DNA of 64,000 nucleotides from Jeotgalibacillus marinus (GTDB taxonomy: Bacteria > Bacillota > Bacilli > Bacillales > Jeotgalibacillaceae): the NCBI RefSeq assembly GCF_040801915.1, contig NZ_JBFMIA010000002.1, positions 248,001 to 312,000 on the forward strand. Reading direction: 5' to 3'. Positions within the stretch are counted from its first letter, which is position 1; each line of letters starts with the position of its first letter. Below, one piece after another: positions 18,246 through 27,813 of the stretch. The translations under genes and the position numbers were made by a program. The notes beneath the pieces are model-generated. The model searched no databases, was not told where the DNA came from, and worked only from the letters and a program-made list of their open reading frames with translations.

Positions 18246-19238
18246 TTAATTTTTTTTATCAATAATCCATTTTAATTCACGAATATCCTGTTCCCTTTTT
18301 AAAAGCAGTCGTTGAGCCTCTTGATGAGAAACTTCTTGAAATTGCATCGTTTCTCCTGGTTTTTTTTGGGCTAAAGCGGGTAAATCCACAGATGCCACTT
18401 GTCCCATTTTCGGATAGCCACCTATAGTTTGACGATCTGCAAGTAAAATGATTGGTTGACCATCTGATGGAACTTGTATCGTACCGAATGCTACAGCTTC
18501 AGATAACAAGTCTTCTGATACGATTCGTTCCAAGTTTGGACCATTTAACCGAAAACCCATTCGATCAGATTGAGAAGATAACTTGTACTGCTCATTCCAA
18601 AAATCTTGTTGGCTTTCAGCAGAAAAATCATCATATTGTCTTCCTTTGATTACGCGAATCGTCTTTCGATTGTAAAGTTCAGCTAAATAGACAGAGGAGA
18701 TCGACCACTTTGCCGTTAGCGCTTTCCTAGTCTTTTTCGTTAAAGAACGAACGATTTGAGAAGATGTTTTTGACAAAGGCTTTCCGTTAATCACATCTCC
18801 TTTATCAAATGCCCGTCCATCAAACCCGCCAATTCCAGCACGTACGTATGTAGATTTGCTATTCATTATGAAAGGCAGGTCAAGTCCCCCACCCATTGCG
18901 ATAATCGCTCTACATCCTGTTTTACTAAATTTCATATGTAATGTGCTACCTTTTTTCACGACAACAGGACGCCAAAGAGGCAAAGGTTCTTCGTCAAGTA
19001 CAGCCGAGAAATCTGCACCACAAATTGCAATAAGTGCGTCTTCTTCAAATTCTATCGTTGGTCCCGTCAACGTTACTTCAATCGCTGCTTCTTTTTCATC
19101 ATTTCCGACAAGAAGATTAGCAATGCGCAAGGCAAAAGGATCCATTACACCACTTGTGATGACGCCAAATTGTTGAAAGCCATGACGTCCTTCATCCTGA
19201 ACGGTTGAGAGAAGACCTGGTTCTTTTACTCGAATCAT
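18246..19238 (-). CDS. pxpC: 5-oxoprolinase subunit C (KipA family)
   Basis: 330 residues, carboxyltransferase-like domain of allophanate-hydrolase subunit 2 type. It opens with the typical VKEPGLLSTVQDEGRHGFQQFGV and later has DRMGFRLNGP and DRQTIGGYPKMGQV. It pairs with PxpB; the two overlap by 4 nt (ATGA), so translation is coupled. In older work the B. subtilis homologue was named for antagonising the Kin inhibitor; 5-oxoprolinase activity is the better-supported role. Confidence 0.93.
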   Translation of the reverse strand: MIRVKEPGLLSTVQDEGRHGFQQFGVITSGVMDPFALRIANLLVGNDEKEAAIEVTLTGPTIEFEEDALIAICGADFSAVLDEEPLPLWRPVVVKKGSTLHMKFSKTGCRAIIAMGGGLDLPFIMNSKSTYVRAGIGGFDGRAFDKGDVINGKPLSKTSSQIVRSLTKKTRKALTAKWSISSVYLAELYNRKTIRVIKGRQYDDFSAESQQDFWNEQYKLSSQSDRMGFRLNGPNLERIVSEDLLSEAVAFGTIQVPSDGQPIILLADRQTIGGYPKMGQVASVDLPALAQKKPGETMQFQEVSHQEAQRLLLKREQDIRELKWIIDKKN

Positions 19239-19939
19239 GTGTTTCTCTCCTTTCGCTCACGGAATTCCTCTTCTGAAATCGCATAGAATCGGACCGTGTC
19301 ACCTGCTTGCAACAGTGTAGGCTCCGCTTCATTATCCGGTCGGAATAAAGGTTCAGGTGTTTGACCAATGATTTGCCACCCACCTGGCGTTGCAATGGGA
19401 TAAACACCCGTCTGTTTCCCTGCGATGCCTACTGAACCTGGCGGAATTTTCAGCCTTGGCTTTGATTTTCTAGGTGTGGAAATTTTGTCGTTCAATCCAC
19501 CTATAAATGGAAATCCAGGAGCAAAACCGAGCATATACACGGTATAATTTGCAGCCATATGTAAATCAATTACTTGTTTAGGTGTGACATCGTTCTGTTT
19601 GGCAACCTCTTCTAAATCAGGTCCCAGTTCCCCACCATAAAAAACGGGGATGTCGATCATCCGAGACTTAGGCTTTTCCGTTTTTTCATTTTGCTCAAGT
19701 ATTGAAGCGATCTGTTTAGCCACATAATCATATGGCAAAGGGTGCTGTATAAGTTTACGAATATCGTAATGAACTGCAACAGATGCGAATGCAGGTACGA
19801 TCTCGACTAACCAGTCTGCTACTTGCTGCTCAAGTAGCCTTTTCACCTTCTGTACATCCGCATGCACAAAAGCATTTACTTCTTGGGGAAACTCAATGAG
19901 TATGGCTTGATCTCCTAATGGATGGAGTGAATAGTCCAA
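19235..19939 (-). CDS. pxpB: 5-oxoprolinase subunit B (KipI family)
   Basis: About 234 residues. Blocks LHPLGDQAILIEF, YMLGFAPGFPFIGGL and GSVGIAGKQTGVYPIATPGGWQIIG mark allophanate-hydrolase subunit 1/KipI. It is the first gene of pxpB-pxpC-pxpA-transporter. The TTG at 19939 gives the normal family start and follows AAGGAGGG by 7 nt; the longer upstream reading has no ribosome site. Confidence 0.92.
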   Translation of the reverse strand: MDYSLHPLGDQAILIEFPQEVNAFVHADVQKVKRLLEQQVADWLVEIVPAFASVAVHYDIRKLIQHPLPYDYVAKQIASILEQNEKTEKPKSRMIDIPVFYGGELGPDLEEVAKQNDVTPKQVIDLHMAANYTVYMLGFAPGFPFIGGLNDKISTPRKSKPRLKIPPGSVGIAGKQTGVYPIATPGGWQIIGQTPEPLFRPDNEAEPTLLQAGDTVRFYAISEEEFRERKERNT

Positions 19940-20332
19940 ACGGATACCCTCCTTTTTAGACATAATTCTGAAAATTTCGCATAGATGCATTGTATCGTAT
20001 TTGTAAACAATGTATCAACCCAATGTCTAGATTCCTATCTTTTGTCTTACCGATGAGTGAAACTTTTATCTATCTTTTCCCGAAAGAATACTTCCACTTC
20101 AAATACGTGGAGAGCGTAGCCCAGCATTAAGTGGAGGACGAATTTCGGTGGACGTCAGTCAAAACTCACTTGAATAATGGTATAATTAACTTATCTAAAA
20201 GAAAGTGGCTTGTGGAACTCATCACGATAGAGACCACTTCAATCCAAACCGTAAAGTCGGATAAGTGGTGGTTAGTTCAAAAAAATATCGTATTGACAGA
20301 TAGAGATACATTGACAGATTGGGGGGAGGGCT
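19940..20332. other. intergenic region between pxpB and a membrane protein gene
   Basis: About 390 bp with no believable gene. A patch near 20085-20160 has short repeated pieces (CTTCCACTT..., AAGTGGAGG) and one near 20205-20270 (AAGTGG, CCACTT), which look like decayed mobile-element ends but cannot be assigned. GGGGGGAGG at 20320-20328 is the ribosome site of the next gene. Confidence 0.4.
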
Positions 20333-20839
20333 ATGCTTTCCAAATGGAGTACCTTACAGCTCGGCATCCTTTTATTTATGCTTGCTGTCTTTTTCACACT
20401 TAGCCAGGTTGCAGAACGATTGCAGCAACTGTTACATAGCGATATCTTGTTTATTCCAGGATCAATCATTAGCTCCTTGCTTTTCTTTATATTTCTCATA
20501 GGCTGTTTCTACTTACTGACCTTTTTTCAAGAAAAGAAAACTGGCACCTTTCTCTCACACAAATTGTGGAAGAAGATGCCGTTGATATTAGTAGGTGTAT
20601 TTACTTTATCTGCAATTGTGCTGATGGCCGTGTTCACAACCGTGAGTATACCTGTGAATTTTGGAATCGAGTACAGATGGGTCCTTGACCTAATGTTAAG
20701 TTATTTCCTTTTGCTGTTTTATTTATTGGTCGTTTCCGTTTTAATCCGGTTTCAAGATGAAGCTTCTTCTGAAACGATTATTCACCGCTCATTTTTTGTT
20801 ACAATTGCTGCTTATTTATTTTTCGTGTTTTTATTTTGA
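20333..20839 (+). CDS. small integral membrane protein of unknown function
   Basis: 168 residues with five hydrophobic segments (about 7-24, 42-62, 82-104, 118-140, 152-168) and few loops. I do not recognise the family. A very strong ribosome site (GGGGGGAGG) and a perfect terminator downstream show that it is a real, single-gene unit. Confidence 0.75.
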   Translation: MLSKWSTLQLGILLFMLAVFFTLSQVAERLQQLLHSDILFIPGSIISSLLFFIFLIGCFYLLTFFQEKKTGTFLSHKLWKKMPLILVGVFTLSAIVLMAVFTTVSIPVNFGIEYRWVLDLMLSYFLLLFYLLVVSVLIRFQDEASSETIIHRSFFVTIAAYLFFVFLF

Positions 20840-20853
20840 ACGCTTCAGTATAT

Positions 20854-20892
20854 AAAAACAACCGGTCCTCTAATTGGGATCGGTTGTTTTTC
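20854..20892. terminator. intrinsic terminator
   Basis: AAAAACAACCGGTCC and GGATCGGTTGTTTTT pair around a short loop, just after the membrane protein gene. Confidence 0.85.
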
Positions 20893-20985
20893 AGCTTTTA
20901 GAACCTTCTTTTTCAAAAGTATTAACAAATTGATCGAAACGGAAAAAAGTGTGTGATCTAACGGCTTTTCGTTTTAGTTTTTCAT

Positions 20986-22011
20986 CTACACCAAAGATTT
21001 TTCAACTTCTTCAGTAATTTGATAAGGACCACCGCCCTTATTTGAAATTACCACAAGTTTAATTCCATGATTCGGATAAGCAGATGACTTAAAGCTTACA
21101 CCGGGATCATATCCCATCACATGGTACTTAAATATACTTTCGTCTTTTTTGGTTATCCATATACCGTATCCATAATACTCATTATCTTTTTGTTGTACAT
21201 GAGGGGTCAATAATAGATCTGCCGTTCTTTTACTCAAAAGTTTATAGTTAAATAGCGCTTCCCAAAACTTCACCATGTCAGGTGCTGTTATATAGGCTCC
21301 ACCATCTGCTCCACCTTTAACAGGAATGGAATAAGTATTAGTTCTCCATGAGCCATCTTCATTTCCGATATAACCTAACGCTGTATTTTTTGGAAGTTTA
21401 TCCATTGAAAAATATCCTGAATGATTCATTCCACTTCTTTTAAAAATATTTGTTTCAATATAATCAGTGAACGATACTTTTGTTTGTTGCTCAATAATTA
21501 AACCAAGAAGGATAAATGCTGCATTATTGTAATAAAACCTTTCTCCCGGTTTAAACATCATTTTATTATTTTGGAACATTGGCAGGAAATCTTTAAGACT
21601 CTTCAAAAGATACATAGGTCTTTCTTTCCAAAGGTCTTCAAAATTATCCATAACATCTTCATCGAAGTAATCTGGAATGCCAGAAGTATGGCTTAATAGA
21701 TGATGTATAGTAATTTCCTCATCAAAATTTGGACATTCAATATCTAAGCAATCTTTAAGTTTTGTATCAAATGATATAACTCCTTTTTCTACCAGTTGGC
21801 AAATACCAATGGATGTGAATAATTTACACCCTGACGCTATTCCAAATCTTGTGTTAATATTATTCGTTAGTTCATCTGCTCTGTTGTAATAACCACTTGC
21901 ACTTTCCAAGGCCGTATCATGATCATTTTTTAGGCAAATAACCCCCGAAAAGTTCACCTCTTTTTTAATCTCTTTTAACCTATCATTTATAGACATTACG
22001 TTATTTAACAT
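20986..22011 (-). CDS. beta-lactamase-fold serine hydrolase, cytoplasmic
   Basis: 341 residues of the class C beta-lactamase/esterase type. The nucleophile motif is SGCK (S-x-x-K, about residue 59), the second motif YYNN (Y-x-N), and the third block lies near GGADGGAY. No signal peptide is visible, so it is probably cytoplasmic, which argues for an esterase or peptidase rather than a penicillin-binding protein. ATG 22011 has GGGAG 9 nt upstream. Confidence 0.85.
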   Translation of the reverse strand: MLNNVMSINDRLKEIKKEVNFSGVICLKNDHDTALESASGYYNRADELTNNINTRFGIASGCKLFTSIGICQLVEKGVISFDTKLKDCLDIECPNFDEEITIHHLLSHTSGIPDYFDEDVMDNFEDLWKERPMYLLKSLKDFLPMFQNNKMMFKPGERFYYNNAAFILLGLIIEQQTKVSFTDYIETNIFKRSGMNHSGYFSMDKLPKNTALGYIGNEDGSWRTNTYSIPVKGGADGGAYITAPDMVKFWEALFNYKLLSKRTADLLLTPHVQQKDNEYYGYGIWITKKDESIFKYHVMGYDPGVSFKSSAYPNHGIKLVVISNKGGGPYQITEEVEKSLV

Positions 22012-22246
22012 AATTTATCGCTCCCTTTTACTTATCGACATTTCCTAATCATACAGATCCAGTAATTTAACTGGTATGCATGGACCACCCTCATATCGAT
22101 CGATTCATTTTTTAATTCTTCAAACCAATATAAAAAACCTTTTTTCTATAAGTAAATTTTAAATGTAACTGACTTTTTAGTACATTGAAAAAGGAACGCC
22201 CCCAACATCTTGAATTGTATCGTATCGTTACAACACGTAAGATATT

Positions 22247-23377
22247 TTACGCTCTCTGTCGTTGTCTTTTATTATTTGAAATCGTATTGAAAATAATAAA
22301 CATACATACGATGATCAATGTAAACAGAGCTGCTAACAAAAATGTCAGTGACAAGGAGTATTCTGCGATAGGGCTTAATGAGAAGGAAGCTACACCGACT
22401 CCTAGATAAGACATTAATCCAAAAATAGAGAAAGCATCCGTCTTATACTTTTCTTCATCAATCAAGGCTATGTTATTGTAAAATAAGTTTGTCAATGCCC
22501 CGTAACAAAACCCAAACAATCCTCCGATTGGTATGAGAAATTTATATTCACCAACAATAGCAAGAGTAGCTGTGCATATCGTTAAAACGAGGAGAAAAAG
22601 ATACATTAGCTTTTTCTCATTCACACGTTTTGCAAGCTTAGAAGTATAGATCTGTGCTAATGCGAAACATAACCAAAATATAGAATAAAAGAAGTCAATC
22701 CTCATTTCCCGTATTCCTAATAAAATTGGTAAATATGCAATTATACACCCGTAATTAATAGAAGTAATAAAAAAAACGAAGAAATTAACAGAATAATTTT
22801 TATTAAGAAAAATAGCCTTTAAATTTAACCCTCTCATCGAAGTGTTTTCTTGTTTAGGGTCTTTACCTAAAAAGAGACTTACTAATACCATAGAAAGTCC
22901 CATATAAAGTAGTATTTGATATAATTGTTGCCTTGCTAGATTATCAAATAAATACATTCCTATAAACGGACCTGTAGAGGAGGCAAGAGCCAGAAGAATA
23001 TTATGATAGTTAATCATTCCGTTTCTGTTTGTAGCTGATTTTGTTAGTAATGTTAATAAAATGGGGACTACTATACCAACACCCATACCTAGGAAGACCG
23101 CACCAATATAAAAAGAAAGCATTGTTTCAGAAAACATGACGAGTACTAAAAAACCTAAACAGTACGAAATAATACCGACTCTACTTAAAAATTTAAGTGG
23201 TATATACTTGTAAAACAAATACACCCTTACTGTAATCAGTGCGAGCATAAACGTTGCCATTACATAACCTGAAGAAGCCGAAGAGTTTGAAAGAGAAAAG
23301 ACCAGTAAGGGAAGAATAGAAGTCAATGACATAAACAAAAAATTAAACATAAAAACTATGTACAATATTCTTTTCAA
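22247..23377 (-). CDS. MFS transporter
   Basis: 376 residues with 11 or 12 membrane segments. It is shorter than most MFS proteins, and the usual loop 2-3 motif is only loosely kept (RVYLFYKYIPLKFLSRVG). TTG start with AGAGGGGTG upstream. The TetR gene upstream on the same strand probably regulates it, so it may be an efflux pump induced by its substrate. Confidence 0.82.
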   Translation of the reverse strand: MKRILYIVFMFNFLFMSLTSILPLLVFSLSNSSASSGYVMATFMLALITVRVYLFYKYIPLKFLSRVGIISYCLGFLVLVMFSETMLSFYIGAVFLGMGVGIVVPILLTLLTKSATNRNGMINYHNILLALASSTGPFIGMYLFDNLARQQLYQILLYMGLSMVLVSLFLGKDPKQENTSMRGLNLKAIFLNKNYSVNFFVFFITSINYGCIIAYLPILLGIREMRIDFFYSIFWLCFALAQIYTSKLAKRVNEKKLMYLFLLVLTICTATLAIVGEYKFLIPIGGLFGFCYGALTNLFYNNIALIDEEKYKTDAFSIFGLMSYLGVGVASFSLSPIAEYSLSLTFLLAALFTLIIVCMFIIFNTISNNKRQRQRA

Positions 23378-23537
23378 GACACCCCTCTTTTCTTTTTTAT
23401 CCTTATATAAAATTTTAATCTAAAATATAGAGTGATTATTCAAATAATTAATCACAAAGAAAAGCCTTATAGTGCTACAAAAAACACTTTAGTAACCTTT
23501 CTCGCAACTATTAACTTTTAAACATTTAGCCCCTCAA

Positions 23538-24149
23538 CTACATATCTTCTTGCAAAGGAGCAAATAATCTTAATGCTTGCATCTTATACAGTTTCCATAT
23601 GTCGTGATCTGGTTCAACCGTTAATGTTAAACGAGCACCATTTAAAAAACTAAAATATGACAAAGCGATCCATTCAGGGTTAGTAGTATAAAGTTCTTTT
23701 GTTTGTTGTCCTTCTTTAATTACTTTAACTAAAGATGTTTGAAAGTCCATTAGAAAGCAGTCTAGTTCTAAAATTAAAGCCGGATAACGATTTGGCTGAG
23801 CTAATACAAATTGGAGCAAGCGTAAATACTCACCGTTCCTAGAAAAGTAATAAATATGTTTATCAATTGCTTGATTAACTCTTTCTAAAGGTGTTCCCTC
23901 AAAATCATCAATACACATTAAATATTTTTTACTATCAGACAACGGGTCTAAAACAGCAGCGTTAAATAGTGATTCTTTATTTTTAAAATATGAAAATACA
24001 CTTCCAAAGCTTACTCCAGCTGCTTTTGCTACTTTTTCAATTGTCGTATTCGAATATCCATTCTGTGAGAATAACTTTATAGCTTCTTTTAATATCAGTT
24101 TTTTTTTCTCTTCTTTTAATTTTTTATTCTGCTCTACTGTCTTTGGCAT
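23538..24149 (-). CDS. TetR family transcriptional regulator
   Basis: 203 residues. The helix-turn-helix is at about residues 28-50 (TIEKVAKAAGVSFGSVFSYFKNKESLF). A perfect 13-bp inverted repeat with a 4-bp spacer lies 18 bp before its start (24167-24196) and is the likely operator for self-control. The MFS gene downstream is the likely target. Confidence 0.88.
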   Translation of the reverse strand: MPKTVEQNKKLKEEKKKLILKEAIKLFSQNGYSNTTIEKVAKAAGVSFGSVFSYFKNKESLFNAAVLDPLSDSKKYLMCIDDFEGTPLERVNQAIDKHIYYFSRNGEYLRLLQFVLAQPNRYPALILELDCFLMDFQTSLVKVIKEGQQTKELYTTNPEWIALSYFSFLNGARLTLTVEPDHDIWKLYKMQALRLFAPLQEDM

Positions 24150-24166
24150 TCTTTTCTCCCATCTTT

Positions 24167-24196
24167 ATTTTTTGATTGATTACTCAATCAAAAAAT
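24167..24196. promoter_or_regulatory. palindromic operator upstream of tetR
   Basis: Arms ATTTTTTGATTGA and TCAATCAAAAAAT are exact reverse complements around TTAC. Size and place fit a TetR dimer pair. Confidence 0.7.
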
Positions 24197-24380
24197 AACA
24201 CCATTTTCAGGCACAGTCAACATATTTTTACATTTTTAAGAAGTTTTAATTCTCCACAATGAATGTGCTAAACACAATCAAGCGGCAAAGCTTCGTCTGT
24301 CCTAATTGACAAAATTTGAAATGGGAGTTCGTTTAGAGTACTGTGGGAAAAGTCCCCAATACATCACCTAGGTAATAGCA

Positions 24381-24665
24381 TCAATTAATATTACGCTTGT
24401 TAAGAAACGAAATAATCGTCGTTTTAATAGACGAATACGTTCCAACTGCTGCTCCTCCATAAAAAAACCCCATGAAAATTCCTGCCGTGATTTCACCTCT
24501 ATGACTGATCAACATGGAGATAAACAAACCCAGTACAGTTGCTAAAGAAGGTACGTATGTTTTAGGTATTTTCAACATTATTTTTAATGTTTGTACTGTG
24601 ATAATAATAAGAGGAACAGCCAAAAAGACATCCCAAATATTTGTATAGATAGTAGGAAAATTCAT
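24381..24665 (-). CDS. small holin-like membrane protein
   Basis: 94 residues with three hydrophobic segments and a Gly-rich third one (ITAGIFMGFFYGGAAVGTYSS). The size and layout resemble phage-type holins, but no lysin is near and Bacillus genomes carry stray copies of such genes. Function unknown; the call rests on architecture. Confidence 0.55.
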   Translation of the reverse strand: MNFPTIYTNIWDVFLAVPLIIITVQTLKIMLKIPKTYVPSLATVLGLFISMLISHRGEITAGIFMGFFYGGAAVGTYSSIKTTIISFLNKRNIN

Positions 24666-24828
24666 GATCTGCTCCCCTTTTTTATATAGTTTCCCTTTTT
24701 ATCGAAGATCCCATTCGAATATTTTAACTCCATTTTCTTCTTTTTTTAAAAACATGGATATTCACACAAGAAACACTTTATCAATAGGCATATGCTTTAT
24801 TGAACAGACATTTAGGAGGCTGATGCTC

Positions 24829-25131
24829 ATGAACACCTCTTTGCATTCTTTACCTATTGTGAACACCTATGAAAATGATGAGCCTTCAACAGATGAACGT
24901 TTCGGAGGTTTCGGTTTCGGTTTCGGATTCGGTCGACCATTTGGATTTGGACGACCATACGGTTTCGGACGGCCGTTTGGTTTTGGACGACCATACGGTT
25001 TCGGTCGACCGTTTGGATTTGGACGACCATACGGTTTCGGTCGACCGTTTGGATTTGGTGGGCTCTTGCTTGCTCCATACGCTTACCCATATTTTTATGG
25101 ATCTCCTTATGGGTATGGTGGCTATTATTAA
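24829..25131 (+). CDS. Gly/Phe/Arg/Pro repeat protein, probable spore-surface protein
   Basis: 100 residues. An acidic N-terminus (residues 1-24) leads to a Phe-Gly run (25-35), then seven six-residue units GFGRP[F/Y] alternating Phe and Tyr (about 33-76), then a Tyr/Pro/Gly tail (APYAYPYFYGSPYGYGGYY). No signal peptide. Such low-complexity aromatic-Gly sequences occur in Bacillus coat and exosporium proteins, but I know no exact family. ATG 24829 is chosen as AGGAGG lies 9 nt upstream. A strong terminator follows. Confidence 0.75.
   Translation: MNTSLHSLPIVNTYENDEPSTDERFGGFGFGFGFGRPFGFGRPYGFGRPFGFGRPYGFGRPFGFGRPYGFGRPFGFGGLLLAPYAYPYFYGSPYGYGGYY
24925..25056 (+). repeat. tandem 36-bp coding repeat
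   Basis: The GFGRP[F/Y] units are encoded by 36-bp pairs of near-identical DNA; the last two are identical over more than 25 bp. This points to recent expansion by slippage or recombination. Confidence 0.85.
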
Positions 25132-25159
25132 ATTAAATGGAAATGGTTCGAACATGAAA

Positions 25160-25203
25160 ACAGAAGCCCCGTTGTGATCCACACAACGGGGCTTCTGTTT
25201 TTA
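25160..25203 (+). terminator. strong terminator of the repeat-protein gene
   Basis: ACAGAAGCCCCGTTGTG pairs with CACAACGGGGCTTCTGT around a 5-nt loop, then TTTTT. Confidence 0.9.
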
Positions 25204-25268
25204 ATTACAGGATCAAAATTGATTATTTCATCAAGTCACAAAATAATTTTTCACCGGCAAACATTACG

Positions 25269-25319
25269 ATAATTAACACGAAGGCAATTGACGGTTCATT
25301 TGGAAATGCAGTGAGTGCA
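25269..25319 (-). pseudogene. 51-bp fragment copied from the ACR3-like transporter gene
   Basis: 48 of 51 bases match 28781-28831, which encodes ALTAFPNEPLIAFVLII near the C-terminus of the carrier at 28708-29679. It has no flanking gene. It marks a partial duplication or rearrangement across about 3.5 kb. Confidence 0.75.
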
Positions 25320-25347
25320 CCTGTGACCTCGACCTCTTATTAGTTAT

Positions 25348-26124
25348 TTACTGCGCTGAATACCCACCATCAAGCACAACAGCCTGACCTGTAACGCCTT
25401 TTGCTTTATCGCTCGCTAAAAACATTGTGTAATCAGCGATTTCCTGTACGGACAATAAACGTTTTTGAGGTACAAGGGGATAAATAACCTCCTCTAAGAC
25501 CCTTTCTAATGAAATATTTCGGTTTTCGGCTAAATCTACGAGCTGATTGCGAACAAGTGGTGTGTCGCAATACCCTGGGCAAATCGCATTTACGGTGATC
25601 CCATGCTCTGCGCCTTCTAATGCCGCCACTTTCGTTAGGCCGATGACACCATGCTTGGAGCTATTGTATGCAGCTTTCCCCGCAAACCCAACAAGCCCAT
25701 TGATTGACGCCGTGTTGATGATACGACCATATCCTTGTCTTTTCATAATCGGAAAAACGTGCTTTATTGCCATAAATGGAGCTACAAGCATGACTTTCGT
25801 TAATAGCTCAAATTTTTCAGTTGGGAACTCCTCAATAGCTGATACATGTTGTAATCCAGCGTTGTTAATTAATACGTCCAGTCTGCCAAAGTGCTGAACT
25901 GTCTGGTCGATTGCACGTTGTATTTCCTCTTCACTCGTGACATCACATTTCAAACCGATGCAGTCAAAGCCCTCTTCAGTTAAAAGCTTAACAGCCTCTT
26001 TTACCGCGTCTTCATTAATATCAGTAAAGGCAATTTTCTCTCCATCCTTTGCAAATTCAACACCCATTTGATAACCAATACCACTAGCGGCTCCTGTAAT
26101 AAACACAACCTTATTTTCAACCAT
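25348..26124 (-). CDS. 3-hydroxybutyrate dehydrogenase-like SDR
   Basis: 258 residues, a short-chain dehydrogenase. The NAD-binding motif TGAASGIG is at residues 10-17, NNAG follows at about 88, and the catalytic Tyr-Lys is in YNSSKHG. The segment LQHVSAIEEFPTEKF is typical of D-3-hydroxybutyrate dehydrogenases, which oxidise hydroxybutyrate to acetoacetate. A GntP-family permease gene lies just upstream in the same direction, so uptake and oxidation are probably linked. Confidence 0.88.
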   Translation of the reverse strand: MVENKVVFITGAASGIGYQMGVEFAKDGEKIAFTDINEDAVKEAVKLLTEEGFDCIGLKCDVTSEEEIQRAIDQTVQHFGRLDVLINNAGLQHVSAIEEFPTEKFELLTKVMLVAPFMAIKHVFPIMKRQGYGRIINTASINGLVGFAGKAAYNSSKHGVIGLTKVAALEGAEHGITVNAICPGYCDTPLVRNQLVDLAENRNISLERVLEEVIYPLVPQKRLLSVQEIADYTMFLASDKAKGVTGQAVVLDGGYSAQ

Positions 26125-26174
26125 GTTTACTCCCCCTTGTACAGTAATATCCTCGATACATTATTTTTTTGTGA

Positions 26175-27494
26175 CTACACCCCTAAACCTAATGAAAAAA
26201 GAGCGATCGCAATGACAAGACCGATTAACGGAACAATAACTGTTACAACGCCGACAGCACCATAAGCGTCTTTATGCGATTCTCCACAAACACCACGAAT
26301 GGTTGTTACAACATAGCCGTTATGTGGTAATGAATCTAGTGCACCAGAAGAAATGGCAAGCGTACGGTGAAGCGCTTCTGTATTAACTCCGAGCTCGATG
26401 TAGTGAGGTGCAAGGAGTGGTAAAGCGATAACCTGACCTCCTGAAGACGATCCTGTTAAACCAGCGATCACACTGACTGCGATGGCTCCACCAATTAACG
26501 GACTTCCCGGAATTCCTGTCATTGCACTAACTGCTACTTCGAATGCTGGAACAGCTTTAGCAACGCCTCCAAATCCTACAACAGCTGCAGTATTGCCAAT
26601 TGCAATCAGTGCACCAACCGTTCCTTCTGACATCGCATTTCCAAAGTTCAAGAAATATTTTCTGTTTAATAGATACGTTGCGATAATCCCACCAAATAAA
26701 GCAATTATTAACGCCGATGTTTTTAACTCATCATGGAAAATAAACGAAATAACGAACACAACTAATAACGGTATAAGACCCATTAAAGGATGTGGTAGTT
26801 CACGATTTTCCACCACAGGATCTTTTTCACTTGCTTCAAATCGTTCTCCTTTAGCCACTGCTTTGTTGATCATACGTTTCAACCACCAGTAACCAAGCAC
26901 AGCCATAAATACTGCCACAATTAGACTGACTTCCCATCCTGCATAATGAGTCGTTCCTAAATAGTCAATTGGAATCCAATTTTGAATTTCAGGTGACCCA
27001 GCGGATGTCATCGTGAATGTTACTGAACCAAACGCAAGTGCTGCTGGAATAAAACGTCGCGGAAGGTCTGCTCGCTTAAAAAGACTCAGTGCCATTGGAT
27101 AAACCGAGAACGCTACAACAAATAAGCTAACGCCTCCATAAGTTAAGACTGCACACGCAAGAACAATTGCAAGCACCGCTTGTTTTAAACCGAATTTCCC
27201 AACCAGCCATCTTGATACACTGTCTGCTCCTCCACTGTCTTCCATTACTTTTCCGAAAATCGCTCCAAGTAGGAACATTGGAAACCAGGAGGTAATAAAG
27301 CTTGAAAATCCATCCATGTAATTAGTTAGAAAATCCGATCCACCTTCTTCCACAAGCTGTGGAAATAGCGGCATACCACTCATTAGTGCAACTACTAATG
27401 CACAAAGCGGACCAGCCACAAGCAAATTCATGCCTCTCATGGTTAATACGATGAGAAGAATAAGTCCGCCGACTAACCCGATCATACTTAACAT
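26175..27494 (-). CDS. GntP family permease (gluconate/hydroxybutyrate type)
   Basis: 439 residues and about 12 membrane segments, with the GntP-family blocks GGVSLFVVAFSVYPMA, TMTSAGSPEIQN and GLTGSSSGGQVIALP. GntP carriers import gluconate or, in several genomes, 3-hydroxybutyrate; the next gene encodes a hydroxybutyrate dehydrogenase, favouring the latter. The ATG at 27494 has GGGTGG upstream, whereas the longer reading to 27596 adds an unsupported basic tail. A LysR regulator is divergent. Confidence 0.88.
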   Translation of the reverse strand: MLSMIGLVGGLILLIVLTMRGMNLLVAGPLCALVVALMSGMPLFPQLVEEGGSDFLTNYMDGFSSFITSWFPMFLLGAIFGKVMEDSGGADSVSRWLVGKFGLKQAVLAIVLACAVLTYGGVSLFVVAFSVYPMALSLFKRADLPRRFIPAALAFGSVTFTMTSAGSPEIQNWIPIDYLGTTHYAGWEVSLIVAVFMAVLGYWWLKRMINKAVAKGERFEASEKDPVVENRELPHPLMGLIPLLVVFVISFIFHDELKTSALIIALFGGIIATYLLNRKYFLNFGNAMSEGTVGALIAIGNTAAVVGFGGVAKAVPAFEVAVSAMTGIPGSPLIGGAIAVSVIAGLTGSSSGGQVIALPLLAPHYIELGVNTEALHRTLAISSGALDSLPHNGYVVTTIRGVCGESHKDAYGAVGVVTVIVPLIGLVIAIALFSLGLGV

Positions 27495-27813
27495 TTCTTT
27501 TCCACCCTTGTTATGCATTTTTATAACAAAACCCTCTACTAAAAAATTCAGCAGAGAGCGCCTTCCCATGATTAATATGCTTCTTCTTTTACTCAATCAC
27601 TTACGCTTAACAAAGCTTCATGGGATTCAATCACTTTATCAAATGACGTATATACACATTTCAAAATGAACATCTCTTTTTTTACCAAATAAAATTTAAA
27701 TGAAAATTATGACTAATTAACTATTTACAGTGTACCTTTTCATTTTCAATAGGTAAAATGAATAATAGCTATAATACTTATAACAAAAAGTTATAGAAAG
27801 GAAGAGTTCTAGA

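Noticed and set aside
24854..25182. Several frames of 78 to 102 codons over the repeat-protein gene
   Set aside because: The periodic repeat keeps other frames open; only the frame with the ribosome site and the aromatic-Gly pattern is supported.
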